Assembly: GCA_903821875.1 (NCBI GenBank)
Contig: CAIJMU010000002.1
Location: forward strand, 1-35,485
Source of the DNA: an uncultured Spirochaetota bacterium
GTDB taxonomy: Bacteria > Spirochaetota > Spirochaetia > Treponematales > Rectinemataceae
DNA length: 35,485 nucleotides
Direction of reading: 5' to 3'
The translations under genes were made by a program, and so were the position numbers. Of the stretch, positions 15,873 to 22,902 are shown one piece after another (the first letter of the stretch is position 1; every line of letters starts with the position of its first letter). The notes beneath the pieces are model-generated. The model searched no databases. It was not told the origin of the DNA and worked only from the letters and a program-made list of their open reading frames with translations.

Positions 15873-16831
15873 GGTGATTCTCCTTGGCGGTCATGATGAA
15901 GGACCAGGGCAGCGGCGCCAATCAGGGCAGCATCGCGACCGAGGGCGCTGGGTAGCAGTTTTTGCTGTGGTCCGAGGGTCTGGAAACTGAGGGCAGCAGC
16001 TCCCCGCTCTATGTGGGGAGTCAGGAGATCGAAGGCCGAGGCGATGCCTCCACCGAGTATTACTGCTTCAGGATCGAAGATGTTGGAGATCGCTGCGACT
16101 CCGCGGGCGAGGGCAGAGCCGACGTCACGCAGCACCTCGAGGCAGAGGGGATCGGAACGTCGCGCGCCGTCAGCGATTGTCCTGGCCTCCACCTCTTCGC
16201 GGGGAAGGCCGCCGAGATAGCCCGCTGAATAAACACCTGCGTCGAGGTGGGCGAGGGCCTTTCGGCGCCAGGCCGGTCCGGCAGCCTCAGCCTCGAGGCA
16301 GCCGCGATTGCCGCAGCCGCAGAGGGCACCGCCATCGGCAACGACAAGATGGCCGACTTCGCCGGCCATTCCGCGGCTTCCGGGAAAGACACTGCCATCG
16401 ATGCAGACGGCGCCGCCTATGCCGGTGCTCACCGTCATCCAGAAAAAGGACGAGAGACCGCGACCCGCCCCGAAGAGGGCCTCCGCGAGGGCACAGGCGT
16501 TGACATCGTTGTCGCAGCGTGCAGGCAGGCCCAGGGCCTCGGCTACTGCCTCGCCGAAGGGTGCATCAGTCCAGCCGGAGGAAGGGGAGCGAAGGAGAAT
16601 TCCTTTTTGCCGATCCACAATGCCGGGCAAGGCCAGGCCGAGCCCTTCCACCGGCCCGGCACGGGAGAGCACGAGGTGACAGAGGCTGACGATGAGGTCC
16701 AGGCTTGCAGCAAAACTGGACAGGGGAGTCGGGGCTGTCTCCCGGGCGACTATCCTTCCCTCGGAATCGACGACCCCGACCGCAGTCTTGGTGCCTCCAA
16801 GGTCCACGGCCAGAACGCGGCGCTCATGCAT
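15869..16831 (-). CDS. ROK-family sugar kinase
   Basis: This 320-residue protein is a ROK (repressor, ORF, kinase) family member of the kinase type, with no N-terminal helix-turn-helix. The ATP-binding motif VDLGGTKTAVGVVD opens the protein. CDNDVNACALAEALFGAG contains the catalytic aspartate, STGIGGAV the second phosphate loop, and GEVGH...CGCGNRGCLE the ROK zinc site. These enzymes phosphorylate glucose, fructose, N-acetylmannosamine or similar hexoses. It is the first gene of the five-gene operon and probably makes the phosphosugar that later enzymes use. A good promoter lies upstream on the minus strand. The ribosome-binding site (AAAGAA) is weak. Confidence 0.9.
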   Translation of the reverse strand: MHERRVLAVDLGGTKTAVGVVDSEGRIVARETAPTPLSSFAASLDLIVSLCHLVLSRAGPVEGLGLALPGIVDRQKGILLRSPSSGWTDAPFGEAVAEALGLPARCDNDVNACALAEALFGAGRGLSSFFWMTVSTGIGGAVCIDGSVFPGSRGMAGEVGHLVVADGGALCGCGNRGCLEAEAAGPAWRRKALAHLDAGVYSAGYLGGLPREEVEARTIADGARRSDPLCLEVLRDVGSALARGVAAISNIFDPEAVILGGGIASAFDLLTPHIERGAAALSFQTLGPQQKLLPSALGRDAALIGAAALVLHHDRQGESP

Positions 16832-16838
16832 GGTTCTT

Positions 16839-16866
16839 TGTATACGCAGGCAATCCTCTTTGGCAA
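16839..16866 (-). promoter_or_regulatory. Predicted sigma-70 promoter of the sugar-phosphate operon
   Basis: On the minus strand TTGCCA (16866-16861) and TATACA (16844-16839) are separated by 16 bases, a few bases before ATG 16831. It lies in the short gap after the metF stop codon, so the ROK operon has its own start and may also receive read-through from the C1 operon. The very short leader would explain the weak ribosome-binding site. Confidence 0.5.
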
Positions 16867-16886
16867 CGGATAGGGGAAAAGCGAGC

Positions 16887-17813
16887 CTACACCAGAGGCC
16901 TTGGGAGGAGCCCCGCTGTCTCCACGATCTCGCGGATGCGGTGCTCCCATTCGATGGCCATCACGTGGATGCCGGAGAGGCCCTCGATGGCGCGGAGGCG
17001 CTGGATCGTTTCCGCGCAGATGGCCAGCCCGACCTCGCCGCCCTTACCCTTGGGAGCAGCGGCCAGGCGCTCGATGACGGAGGCGGGGATCACGATCCCC
17101 GGGAGGTTGGCTGCCATGTGGCGCGCCATGCCCGCTGACTTCAGCGGCATGACGCCTGCGAGGATCCTGCATTTCTTGTGGAGCCCCAGCTCGCGGACTG
17201 AAGCCATCCAGTCCTCGAACATGCCGATGTCATAGACGCACTGGGTCTGTACGTAATCGGCCCCGGCCTCGATCTTCTTTGCCAGGCGGAGGGCCTGGAA
17301 ATCGAGGGGACGCGTGAAGGGGCTGGCTGCAGCGCCAAGGTAGAGGGGAGCGCCGGCGGGGAAGTCCTCCTCGCCACCGAGGATCCTCCGCTCATCGCGC
17401 ATGCGCCGTACGACTGCAAGCAGTTGCATGGAATCGAGGTCAAAGACCTTCTTTGCCCCCTTCTGGTTGCCGAGGCTCTGGTGGTCGCCGGAAATGCAGG
17501 TGAGGTTCCTTATGCCGAGTCCCACCGCCCCGAGGATGTCAGCCTGCATCGCGATGCGGTTCCGGTCGCGGCAGGTCATCTGCATTATGGGCTCGAGGCC
17601 TGCCTGCACGATGATGGCCGAGACCGACATGCTCGACATGCGCACCATCGCCGACTGGCTGTCGGTTACGTTGATGGCGTCCACGACACCGCGGAGGCTC
17701 TCGGCCTTGCGATGCACAGCCTCGATGTCAGGACCCGTGGGAGGCCCGATTTCGCCGGTCACCGCGAAGTGCCCCGCCTCGAGCACTTTTTCCAGATTGC
17801 TGCCTGATTTCAT
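16887..17813 (-). CDS. metF: Methylenetetrahydrofolate reductase, acetogen-type MetF
   Basis: This 308-residue TIM-barrel flavoprotein interconverts 5,10-methylene- and 5-methyl-tetrahydrofolate. Family positions are present: E21 (VTGEIGPP, the catalytic glutamate), D110 (CISGDHQS) and a Q/T/Q triad near 189-191 (YVQTQCVYD) in the folate-binding strand. The extra cysteines and the partner MetV gene directly upstream (ATGA overlap) mark it as the two-subunit type known from acetogens rather than the stand-alone E. coli type. ATG 17813 is chosen for that overlap; the in-frame start at 17966 lies inside metV. It is the last gene of the seven-gene C1 operon, which also holds a second, fused MTHFR. 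Confidence 0.92.
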   Translation of the reverse strand: MKSGSNLEKVLEAGHFAVTGEIGPPTGPDIEAVHRKAESLRGVVDAINVTDSQSAMVRMSSMSVSAIIVQAGLEPIMQMTCRDRNRIAMQADILGAVGLGIRNLTCISGDHQSLGNQKGAKKVFDLDSMQLLAVVRRMRDERRILGGEEDFPAGAPLYLGAAASPFTRPLDFQALRLAKKIEAGADYVQTQCVYDIGMFEDWMASVRELGLHKKCRILAGVMPLKSAGMARHMAANLPGIVIPASVIERLAAAPKGKGGEVGLAICAETIQRLRAIEGLSGIHVMAIEWEHRIREIVETAGLLPRPLV

Positions 17814-18502
17814 GGTGCTGCCACCTTCGCTGCTGTGTAGCGACCCTCGTAGCCCACCTGCACCAGAGTAGCTGGCCCCCGATCGACCCAATCCATCGGC
17901 GGGCGCAGGCTGAGGATGCTGTCCAGGCGTCCCTGGGCCTTGAGACGATCGTGGATTTCCAGCCATGCGCAGCTCTTGCCCTCGCCGACCTCGCAGCCAC
18001 CATCGACCCGCGTTCCGCCGCAGGGCCCGTTGAAGAGGCTTTTTGCGCAGCGTGTCACCGGGCAGATTCCACCTGTGTAGGCCAGCATGCAGGAGGCGCA
18101 GTGGCGGCAGCGCTCTTCATAGAGCCCCACATCGATGTCGACACCGATGAAGAGGGTGTCCAGGGCGGGAAAGACCGGCAGGGCAGGAAAGGCATCGGAG
18201 AGGTTCTGGACTCCAGCGCCGCAGGCAGTGGAAAGGACGCAATCGCAGTCTGCTATCCGTCCGGAGATTTCCGCGAGGAAGACCGGATTGCACTGGCGTT
18301 CGACCGTCGCAGAGCTCTGGTGCTGGGTGGAACCTCCTGCCCGCGCCACCTGGGCGAGGTCGTCGGCCAGTTCGAGGCTCTCCCTCTGGCCCCCGGCGAG
18401 GCAGACCGAGGTACAACCCCCGCAGCCCAGCACGAGGATCCGTCCGTAGCCCTTCACCGAGGAGGATATTTCCTCCAGGGGTTTCCGCGTCGCCTTGATC
18501 AT
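17810..18502 (-). CDS. metV: MetV-type zinc/iron-sulfur partner subunit of MTHFR
   Basis: This 230-residue cysteine-rich protein matches MetV (MTHFR_C domain). An N-terminal half has C27, C30 and C34 (CGGCTSVC). The C-terminal domain has a cysteine series at about 132, 135, 138, 147, 152, 161 and 170 (CRHCASC, GGICPVTRC, NGPCGGTRVDGGC). In acetogens MetV binds metal or iron-sulfur centres and passes electrons to the flavin of MetF. The start at 18502 has GGAGGG upstream. A 49-base gap separates it from the cytochrome gene; that gap holds a perfect 20-bp palindrome and a possible internal promoter. So metV-metF may be expressed both with and apart from the upstream electron-transfer genes. Confidence 0.92.
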   Translation of the reverse strand: MIKATRKPLEEISSSVKGYGRILVLGCGGCTSVCLAGGQRESLELADDLAQVARAGGSTQHQSSATVERQCNPVFLAEISGRIADCDCVLSTACGAGVQNLSDAFPALPVFPALDTLFIGVDIDVGLYEERCRHCASCMLAYTGGICPVTRCAKSLFNGPCGGTRVDGGCEVGEGKSCAWLEIHDRLKAQGRLDSILSLRPPMDWVDRGPATLVQVGYEGRYTAAKVAAP

Positions 18503-18518
18503 GTTGCGTTCCCTCCGC

Positions 18519-18538
18519 GGCCCGTCGATCGACGGGCC
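18519..18538. promoter_or_regulatory. Perfect 20-bp palindrome before metV
   Basis: GGCCCGTCGATCGACGGGCC is fully self-complementary and lies between the cytochrome c and metV genes, 16 bases before the metV start and directly next to its ribosome-binding site. As RNA it would form a stem of 7-8 bp with a short loop that could limit access to that site; as DNA it could be a dimeric repressor site. No T run follows, so it is not a standard terminator. Confidence 0.6.
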
Positions 18539-18541
18539 ACG

Positions 18542-18570
18542 ATCATACTAACTATTTCCATGGATGGCAG
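18542..18570 (-). promoter_or_regulatory. Possible internal promoter for metV-metF
   Basis: On the minus strand CTGCCA (18570-18565), a 17-base spacer and TATGAT (18547-18542) precede the palindrome and metV. The -10 box matches consensus at five of six positions. The region overlaps the end of the cytochrome gene, including its TAG stop. Confidence 0.35.
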
Positions 18571-18956
18571 TCGCCGCAGCTGCGGGGTCCTGTCGGTTTT
18601 GCCTTTTTCGCCGCTGTTTCATGGCAGCCAATGCACAGGCGGTGGAAGGAGGACTGGAGCTTCCCGGCGCTGCGGTGGCAGGATGCACACTGGATCGCGG
18701 GGCCGCCGGCTGCGAGGACTGACATGTCCAGCACGTTCACGCCGTCCTTGAACTCGTGGTGGCAGGACAGGCAGTCGAGCCCCTCGAAACCCCAGTGTGC
18801 CTCGTGGGGAAAACGCACCGGAGGGCGGGTCGGCCTCGCGATCACAGGCTTCCCGGACAGCGTGATGATGCCTGCATCCTCGGCACGGACTGCGGGCGAC
18901 ATCGCGATGGCGAGGAGGGCCAGGGCGCAGGCCCAGGGCGGAAGGCGCGCCTTCAC
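18552..18956 (-). CDS. Exported tetraheme cytochrome c (class III, cytochrome c3-like)
   Basis: From GTG 18956 (GTGA overlap with the iron-sulfur gene) this is a 134-residue protein with a signal peptide ending near AVRA-ED (residues 25/26). It has four CxxCH heme sites: CLSCH 62-66, CASCH 90-94, CIGCH 108-112 and CGDCH 127-131. Additional histidines at 51, 54, 67 and 105 can act as sixth ligands. The FPHEAHWGFEGLDCLSCHH arrangement is the hallmark of cytochrome c3. It should act outside the cytoplasmic membrane as a low-potential electron carrier. It sits in an operon of C1 enzymes beside a cytoplasmic-facing iron-sulfur protein and a NarI-like membrane protein, which resembles the TmcA/TmcB/TmcC arrangement of sulfate reducers but with MTHFR proteins added. 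A longer frame to 19541 on this strand is an artefact. Confidence 0.9.
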   Translation of the reverse strand: MKARLPPWACALALLAIAMSPAVRAEDAGIITLSGKPVIARPTRPPVRFPHEAHWGFEGLDCLSCHHEFKDGVNVLDMSVLAAGGPAIQCASCHRSAGKLQSSFHRLCIGCHETAAKKAKPTGPRSCGDCHPWK

Positions 18957-19348
18957 GCGTTCTTCCCTTCCAGGTAGCCGCGCTCGATGCCCACTTCCCT
19001 GCAGGCCGAGCGCGCCAGCGAAATGAGGTAGGGAAGATCCACCCCGACGGGACAGCGGCAGCGCATGCAGAGCACGCACTTGTCGAAGGCCAGCTCCCTG
19101 ACTTTCTCGTACTCCCCGGGCGAAAGCCTGCCTCGCCTCTTCACGATCTTTCCAATTGTGTTGATCGCCTTGTAGGAGGGTGTATAGGTCGGGTCCTGGC
19201 CGCTGTTCCGGTACTTGAAGCAACTTTCCGCGCAGAGGGCGCAGTGGGCGCAGGCGCCAAGGGAGAGCTTGACGAGTTTCCGCCTGCGCCTGACTAGGTC
19301 CAGCACCTCGGCATTCACCGGCGCTGCCTTTGTCGCTGTTGTTTTCAT
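18953..19348 (-). CDS. HdrC/GlpC-like dicluster iron-sulfur protein
   Basis: This 131-residue soluble protein has two cysteine clusters of the type seen in HdrC, GlpC and DsrK/TmcB-like electron-transfer proteins: CAHCALCAESC (CxxCxxCxxxC) and CVLCMRCRCP. The second has one residue instead of three before its last cysteine (CxxCxxCxCP), which is unusual. It has no signal peptide, so it works on the cytoplasmic side. The first 25 residues are basic (VRRRRKLVK). ATG 19348 overlaps the stop of the membrane-protein gene (ATGA) and the gene's own stop overlaps the cytochrome start (GTGA), so membrane protein, iron-sulfur protein and cytochrome are made together. It probably links the MTHFR subunits to the membrane protein. 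Confidence 0.87.
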   Translation of the reverse strand: MKTTATKAAPVNAEVLDLVRRRRKLVKLSLGACAHCALCAESCFKYRNSGQDPTYTPSYKAINTIGKIVKRRGRLSPGEYEKVRELAFDKCVLCMRCRCPVGVDLPYLISLARSACREVGIERGYLEGKNA

Positions 19349-20142
19349 GCGGCCCACCGCCGGCTGGCGTGCCTGGCCGAACGCTCTCCTGCCATGAAGA
19401 GGCGGGAGAACAGGAGGAAGGGCATGTGGCCGAGTTTGGTAAAGGGTATGGCTGCGATGAGGAGCTCGCCCAGGAGCATGTGGCCGACGAGGATGCCGTG
19501 ATAGTCCCAGGCCTGGTGGTAGGCCAGATAGGCGCTGACAAAGGGGGCCGCTACGAGAAGGAGCACGGCAATGTCCCCTCCCGTCGTCAGGGCCCGGACG
19601 CGTGGCAGGAAGATCCGGCGGAGGGCGAAAAAAAGACCAATTGCAAGGATCACCAGGGTCAGCCGGTCCATGAGGGGTTCGGGCAGGACGGGGAGGGACA
19701 GGCCCGCGCCTAGGCCCAGTCCCAGGAAGAGGAGGATGTTGTGTGCGGGCAAAAGGAGGGGGACAAGGACCAACAGGAAGTGGAAAGCCAGGCTGAAGGC
19801 TGTCATTACCGGATTGCCTGCAAGGTTCGAATTCCTGAGAAAGCGGCGCCCAAGGAATAATATCCGACTGACTATTCCCTTGTCCGGAAGGAGGAAGGCC
19901 CTGTCGGCCTCTGACCGGTCCTGAGCCCTTCGCGTGGCCAAGGACAGGGAGTCGAGAGCAGCGGCGTCCAGTCGGACTCCTGCTCCCGGGACCCTTCCCC
20001 GGGCAGCAATGGAGCTCGAAAGCCTGGCGAAGCGAAGGATACGCCAGGCAAAGCCCAGGATGAACACACTGCAGGCGACAAGGAATAGCGGGCCACGCGC
20101 CGCGTCATAGAGCGAAAAAAGCTCAAACCCAGGCAGGCTCAT
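19345..20142 (-). CDS. NarI/DsrM/TmcC-like membrane cytochrome b subunit
   Basis: This 265-residue protein has about five or six hydrophobic helices: around 18-36, 112-132, 135-155, 160-178, 190-208 and 216-235. A charged cytoplasmic region of about 65 residues lies after the first helix. Histidines in or near helices (H121, H134, H209, H215, H221, H239) are placed as expected for two b-type hemes, as in the gamma subunit of respiratory nitrate reductase and the related TmcC, DsrM and HdrE proteins. Such proteins pass electrons between the quinone pool and a bound iron-sulfur subunit. It lies 16 bases after the fused MTHFR gene and overlaps the iron-sulfur gene. Heme binding is inferred from histidine positions, not proven. 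Confidence 0.82.
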   Translation of the reverse strand: MSLPGFELFSLYDAARGPLFLVACSVFILGFAWRILRFARLSSSIAARGRVPGAGVRLDAAALDSLSLATRRAQDRSEADRAFLLPDKGIVSRILFLGRRFLRNSNLAGNPVMTAFSLAFHFLLVLVPLLLPAHNILLFLGLGLGAGLSLPVLPEPLMDRLTLVILAIGLFFALRRIFLPRVRALTTGGDIAVLLLVAAPFVSAYLAYHQAWDYHGILVGHMLLGELLIAAIPFTKLGHMPFLLFSRLFMAGERSARHASRRWAA

Positions 20143-20158
20143 GATCCGCTCATCGAGT

Positions 20159-21742
20159 TCACGTTTTTGCCACCTGGGTCTCCTCCTGGTCCTTTTCTGA
20201 GCAGGGGATCAGGGGATGGCCGGAGTGGTCACGCTTGAGGAAGTAATTGAGCCAGGAACTCGTCTGATACAGGCTCCAGTCACGGGGCTGGATGAGGAAG
20301 CGGAGCTTTTCGGATTCGTGGCGGTTCTTGGCCCGCTTGTAGACATTCCTCCAGTAGCAGTACTTGTCGGGATAGACCTCGCAGCGTTCGTCCACCCTGC
20401 TTCCGCCGCAGGGTCCGATGCGCATCCCCTTGGGGCAGCCGGATTCCGGACATATATAATAGGTCTCGAAGAGGGCGCAGTCGTCGCAGTAACGGCAGCC
20501 GAGGACAACGCGTTTGGTGAAGTGCTCGGCATGGGAGAAGGCGTGCGCGAGGCCCTGCTTCTTGTCGATAGCCCGTGAGAGCCCGGCCATGAGCTTGTAG
20601 CCGGCGGTGTTTTCGTGGAAAAAAGCCTTGTGGAGTCCGCGCATGGCCCAGAAGGTCGGCGAGTACATTCCCGGGATCGGGGTCTGCCGTGGCAGCAGCA
20701 GCGCTTCGGGTGATGGCACCCTGGCTACTTCTCCGCCCTCGAAATAGTAATAGGGATCGGGAGGAGCAAAGTCGAACTCGGGCAGGAAGTCCTTCCAATT
20801 GGCTGCAATTTCCTTGGAATGGGCGATGATGTAGACGATGTCCTCTGCCTTGAGGTTGAGTCCCTCGAGGTGGGCTCCCGAGTAGCCGAGGCCCTTCAGG
20901 ATGGCCAGCTGCCTGGCTGCCCGGTCGAGGCGGGCCTTCTTTCCCTTGTCAGGGGCCTTCGCCTCCTCGCGGAGGATCTTGACCAGGCGCTCGGGAACGT
21001 AGGAGCCGGGAACCTCGCCCTTGCTCATGTACTCCGCGGCACCCGCTGAAAGGACATAGACGCTGCCGATGAGGGGTACCTGGGATTTGAGCACTCCACG
21101 GACATAGTTGATCAATTCGATGTGCTTGCGGGCGTCGTAGCCGAGCTGGGTGATGAAGTATTTCGCTCCGGCACGGAGCTTTTTTTCCAGCTTGATGTAC
21201 TGCATGACGCAGGGGCCTTCCGTCCACTTGAAGGGGGAGACGGCTGCGCCGAGGAGGAACAAGGTAGTGTCGAGGCAGACATTCGCGCCCTTGGCCCCGG
21301 CTATCTCCAGCCCCTCGTTCATGCTGGTCAGGAAGTGGAGGGCGTTCACCGAGTCGATGTCGAAGACCGGCTTGGGCAGGCCCAGGAAACCCGCGACGGG
21401 ATAATCGCCCGTGACGACGAGGAGGTTGGTCACGCCGGTGCGCTGGAGGGCGAAGGCGCGGGATTCCACGAAATTCCGGTTCATGTCCTTGCAGGCGAAG
21501 TGGACAATTATGTCCACGCCGAGGTCGATGATTTCCTTGCCGAGCACGTCCGCCGTCAGGGCGGGGTTTCCCCCCGCGTTGTCGGTGAGGCTCAGGGCAT
21601 GTACATCGGGGCAGGACTTGATGTCCGCCACGAAGCGGAGGATGTTTTCAATGCTCTTGCCGCTGTGTCCGCGTCCAGGGATGAGTTCGCAGGTGATCAC
21701 GAACTCCTTCCCTGCGAGGAGGGTCTCTTCGAAACGTCCCAT
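20159..21742 (-). CDS. MTHFR-MetV fusion protein
   Basis: This 527-residue protein joins an MTHFR barrel (about 1-310) to a MetV-type cysteine domain (about 355-470). In the barrel E19 (ITCELIPG), D113 (TGDYP) and Q199 (FITQLGYD) stand at the family's catalytic and folate-binding positions, so it looks active. The C-terminal domain has cysteines at 416, 419, 422, 431, 436, 445, 454 and 462, including CRYCDDC and GPCGGSRVDERC, closely parallel to MetV of the same operon. It lacks the N-terminal CGGC half of MetV. ATG 21742 has GGGGAG upstream. It is the second gene of the operon, between the methyltransferase and the membrane subunit. Having fused and split MTHFRs in one operon is unusual; they may form one complex or work in opposite directions. 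Confidence 0.9.
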   Translation of the reverse strand: MGRFEETLLAGKEFVITCELIPGRGHSGKSIENILRFVADIKSCPDVHALSLTDNAGGNPALTADVLGKEIIDLGVDIIVHFACKDMNRNFVESRAFALQRTGVTNLLVVTGDYPVAGFLGLPKPVFDIDSVNALHFLTSMNEGLEIAGAKGANVCLDTTLFLLGAAVSPFKWTEGPCVMQYIKLEKKLRAGAKYFITQLGYDARKHIELINYVRGVLKSQVPLIGSVYVLSAGAAEYMSKGEVPGSYVPERLVKILREEAKAPDKGKKARLDRAARQLAILKGLGYSGAHLEGLNLKAEDIVYIIAHSKEIAANWKDFLPEFDFAPPDPYYYFEGGEVARVPSPEALLLPRQTPIPGMYSPTFWAMRGLHKAFFHENTAGYKLMAGLSRAIDKKQGLAHAFSHAEHFTKRVVLGCRYCDDCALFETYYICPESGCPKGMRIGPCGGSRVDERCEVYPDKYCYWRNVYKRAKNRHESEKLRFLIQPRDWSLYQTSSWLNYFLKRDHSGHPLIPCSEKDQEETQVAKT

Positions 21743-21764
21743 TGTCGATGCTCCCCTTATTCCG

Positions 21765-22778
21765 TCATTCCCGGCTCACGCCGATCCACTCCATCCCGTA
21801 CTCGTCCTTGCCAAGGAGGAGGTCGCGGGCCAGGGCGTTGATGCCCGTGGAAAGATCCAGTTGCGACAGGGTCCTGTCGTTGATCTGGGCTGGATCGACG
21901 ATGCCGCCGTCGCAGCCCTGTTCGAGGCAGAGCTTGGCGAAGACCTGGTTGATCACGGGGCGCTTCGGGAGGCCGAAGGACACGTTGGAGAGTCCTGGCG
22001 CAAAGTGCACCGCGCTTCCATGCTCGGCGCGCAGGGCCTTTACCGTCTCGAAGAAGCGCCCGGGGTTGCCTGTATCCACCGAGACGGGCATGACCAGAGG
22101 ATCGAGGTAGGTGTCGGCCAGTGCGATGCCGGCGGCGGCGAGCCGTCCGAGCAGCTCCCTCGTGTTCGCCAGCCGCTCCTCGACGCTCTCCGGCATGCGC
22201 TCGGCGCCGGTGGCCCCCGCGATCACCGCCGCTCCCGCCTTGGCTGCAATTGGTATCATCGCGGCACGTTCGAGGGACACGGAGTTCACCATCGGGCGGC
22301 CCTTGGTCTTGTCGCAGGCTGCGAGCCCAGCTTCCAGGATGCGGGAATCGGAGGAGTCGATGCTGAGGGGCACCGTGGAATGCCGCTGGATGACGCCGGC
22401 CGCCCACTCCATGGCCAGGACCTTCTCCTTGAAATCCATGCTGAACTCGTCCACGTTGACGTCGAGGAACCAGGCGCCCGCGGATTCCTGCTCCAGGGCC
22501 ATCGCTGCCATGTAGCGCTCGCCGGCGGCCCTGCCCTCTGCATCGCCCCTGAGCCCCTGCCAGATGGCGGCGGCGACGTGGCGGATCTTCCCGGCCTTCC
22601 AGTCGTCGGAATCGGTGAAGGCCCTGGGTATGGGCAGGCGGGCGGGGGAGCCTGAGTCCTTGAAAAGGAGCCAGCTCCTCCCCTCAGGATCGGTTTCGAC
22701 GAACTTTCCCGATGTGAGCCTGATCCGCGTACAATGGATATTCTCACCTACGATGATATATGAACCCTTGGCGGCCAT
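21765..22778 (-). CDS. Pterin-dependent methyltransferase (AcsE/MtgA/MetH pterin-domain family)
   Basis: This 337-residue protein has the dihydropteroate-synthase-like fold used by methyltetrahydrofolate:corrinoid methyltransferases. Landmarks are IIVGENIH at the start, D106 and N108 in FLDVNVDE, D141 in LSIDSSD, N165 in VNSVSLE, and AVIAGATG. It should move the methyl group between tetrahydrofolate and a corrinoid protein. It is longer than AcsE (about 262 residues), with an extra segment at 20-85. ATG 22778 follows GGAGGAAAAC; the longer frame to 23081 runs into the divergent promoter region and is rejected. As the first gene of the C1 operon it places methyl-THF as the shared substrate of the downstream MTHFR enzymes. 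No corrinoid protein or CODH/ACS gene is in the window. Confidence 0.88.
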   Translation of the reverse strand: MAAKGSYIIVGENIHCTRIRLTSGKFVETDPEGRSWLLFKDSGSPARLPIPRAFTDSDDWKAGKIRHVAAAIWQGLRGDAEGRAAGERYMAAMALEQESAGAWFLDVNVDEFSMDFKEKVLAMEWAAGVIQRHSTVPLSIDSSDSRILEAGLAACDKTKGRPMVNSVSLERAAMIPIAAKAGAAVIAGATGAERMPESVEERLANTRELLGRLAAAGIALADTYLDPLVMPVSVDTGNPGRFFETVKALRAEHGSAVHFAPGLSNVSFGLPKRPVINQVFAKLCLEQGCDGGIVDPAQINDRTLSQLDLSTGINALARDLLLGKDEYGMEWIGVSRE

Positions 22779-22902
22779 GTTTTCCTCCCTGAAGAACGAA
22801 GTTGAGCCATCGTGGAGGAACTCGCCGCTCTTGTATTGGAAAGGATTGCGTTTTTTTTGTCGTTCTTGTCCCGGTTCGAGCTTTTCGATCGGGGAATCCG
22901 GG

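Noticed and set aside
18957-19541. N-terminal extension of the cytochrome frame
   Set aside because: The upstream residues are a frame-shifted reading of the iron-sulfur and membrane-protein genes; the GTG at 18956 gives a proper signal peptide and a 4-base overlap.
22849-22858. T8 run after a G+C segment as a terminator
   Set aside because: No stable stem precedes the T run on the + strand, and the region is a divergent promoter gap.
22830-22858. Possible sigma-54 promoter (TTGGAAAGGATTGC)
   Set aside because: The GG and GC elements are separated by 8 bases instead of the required 10.
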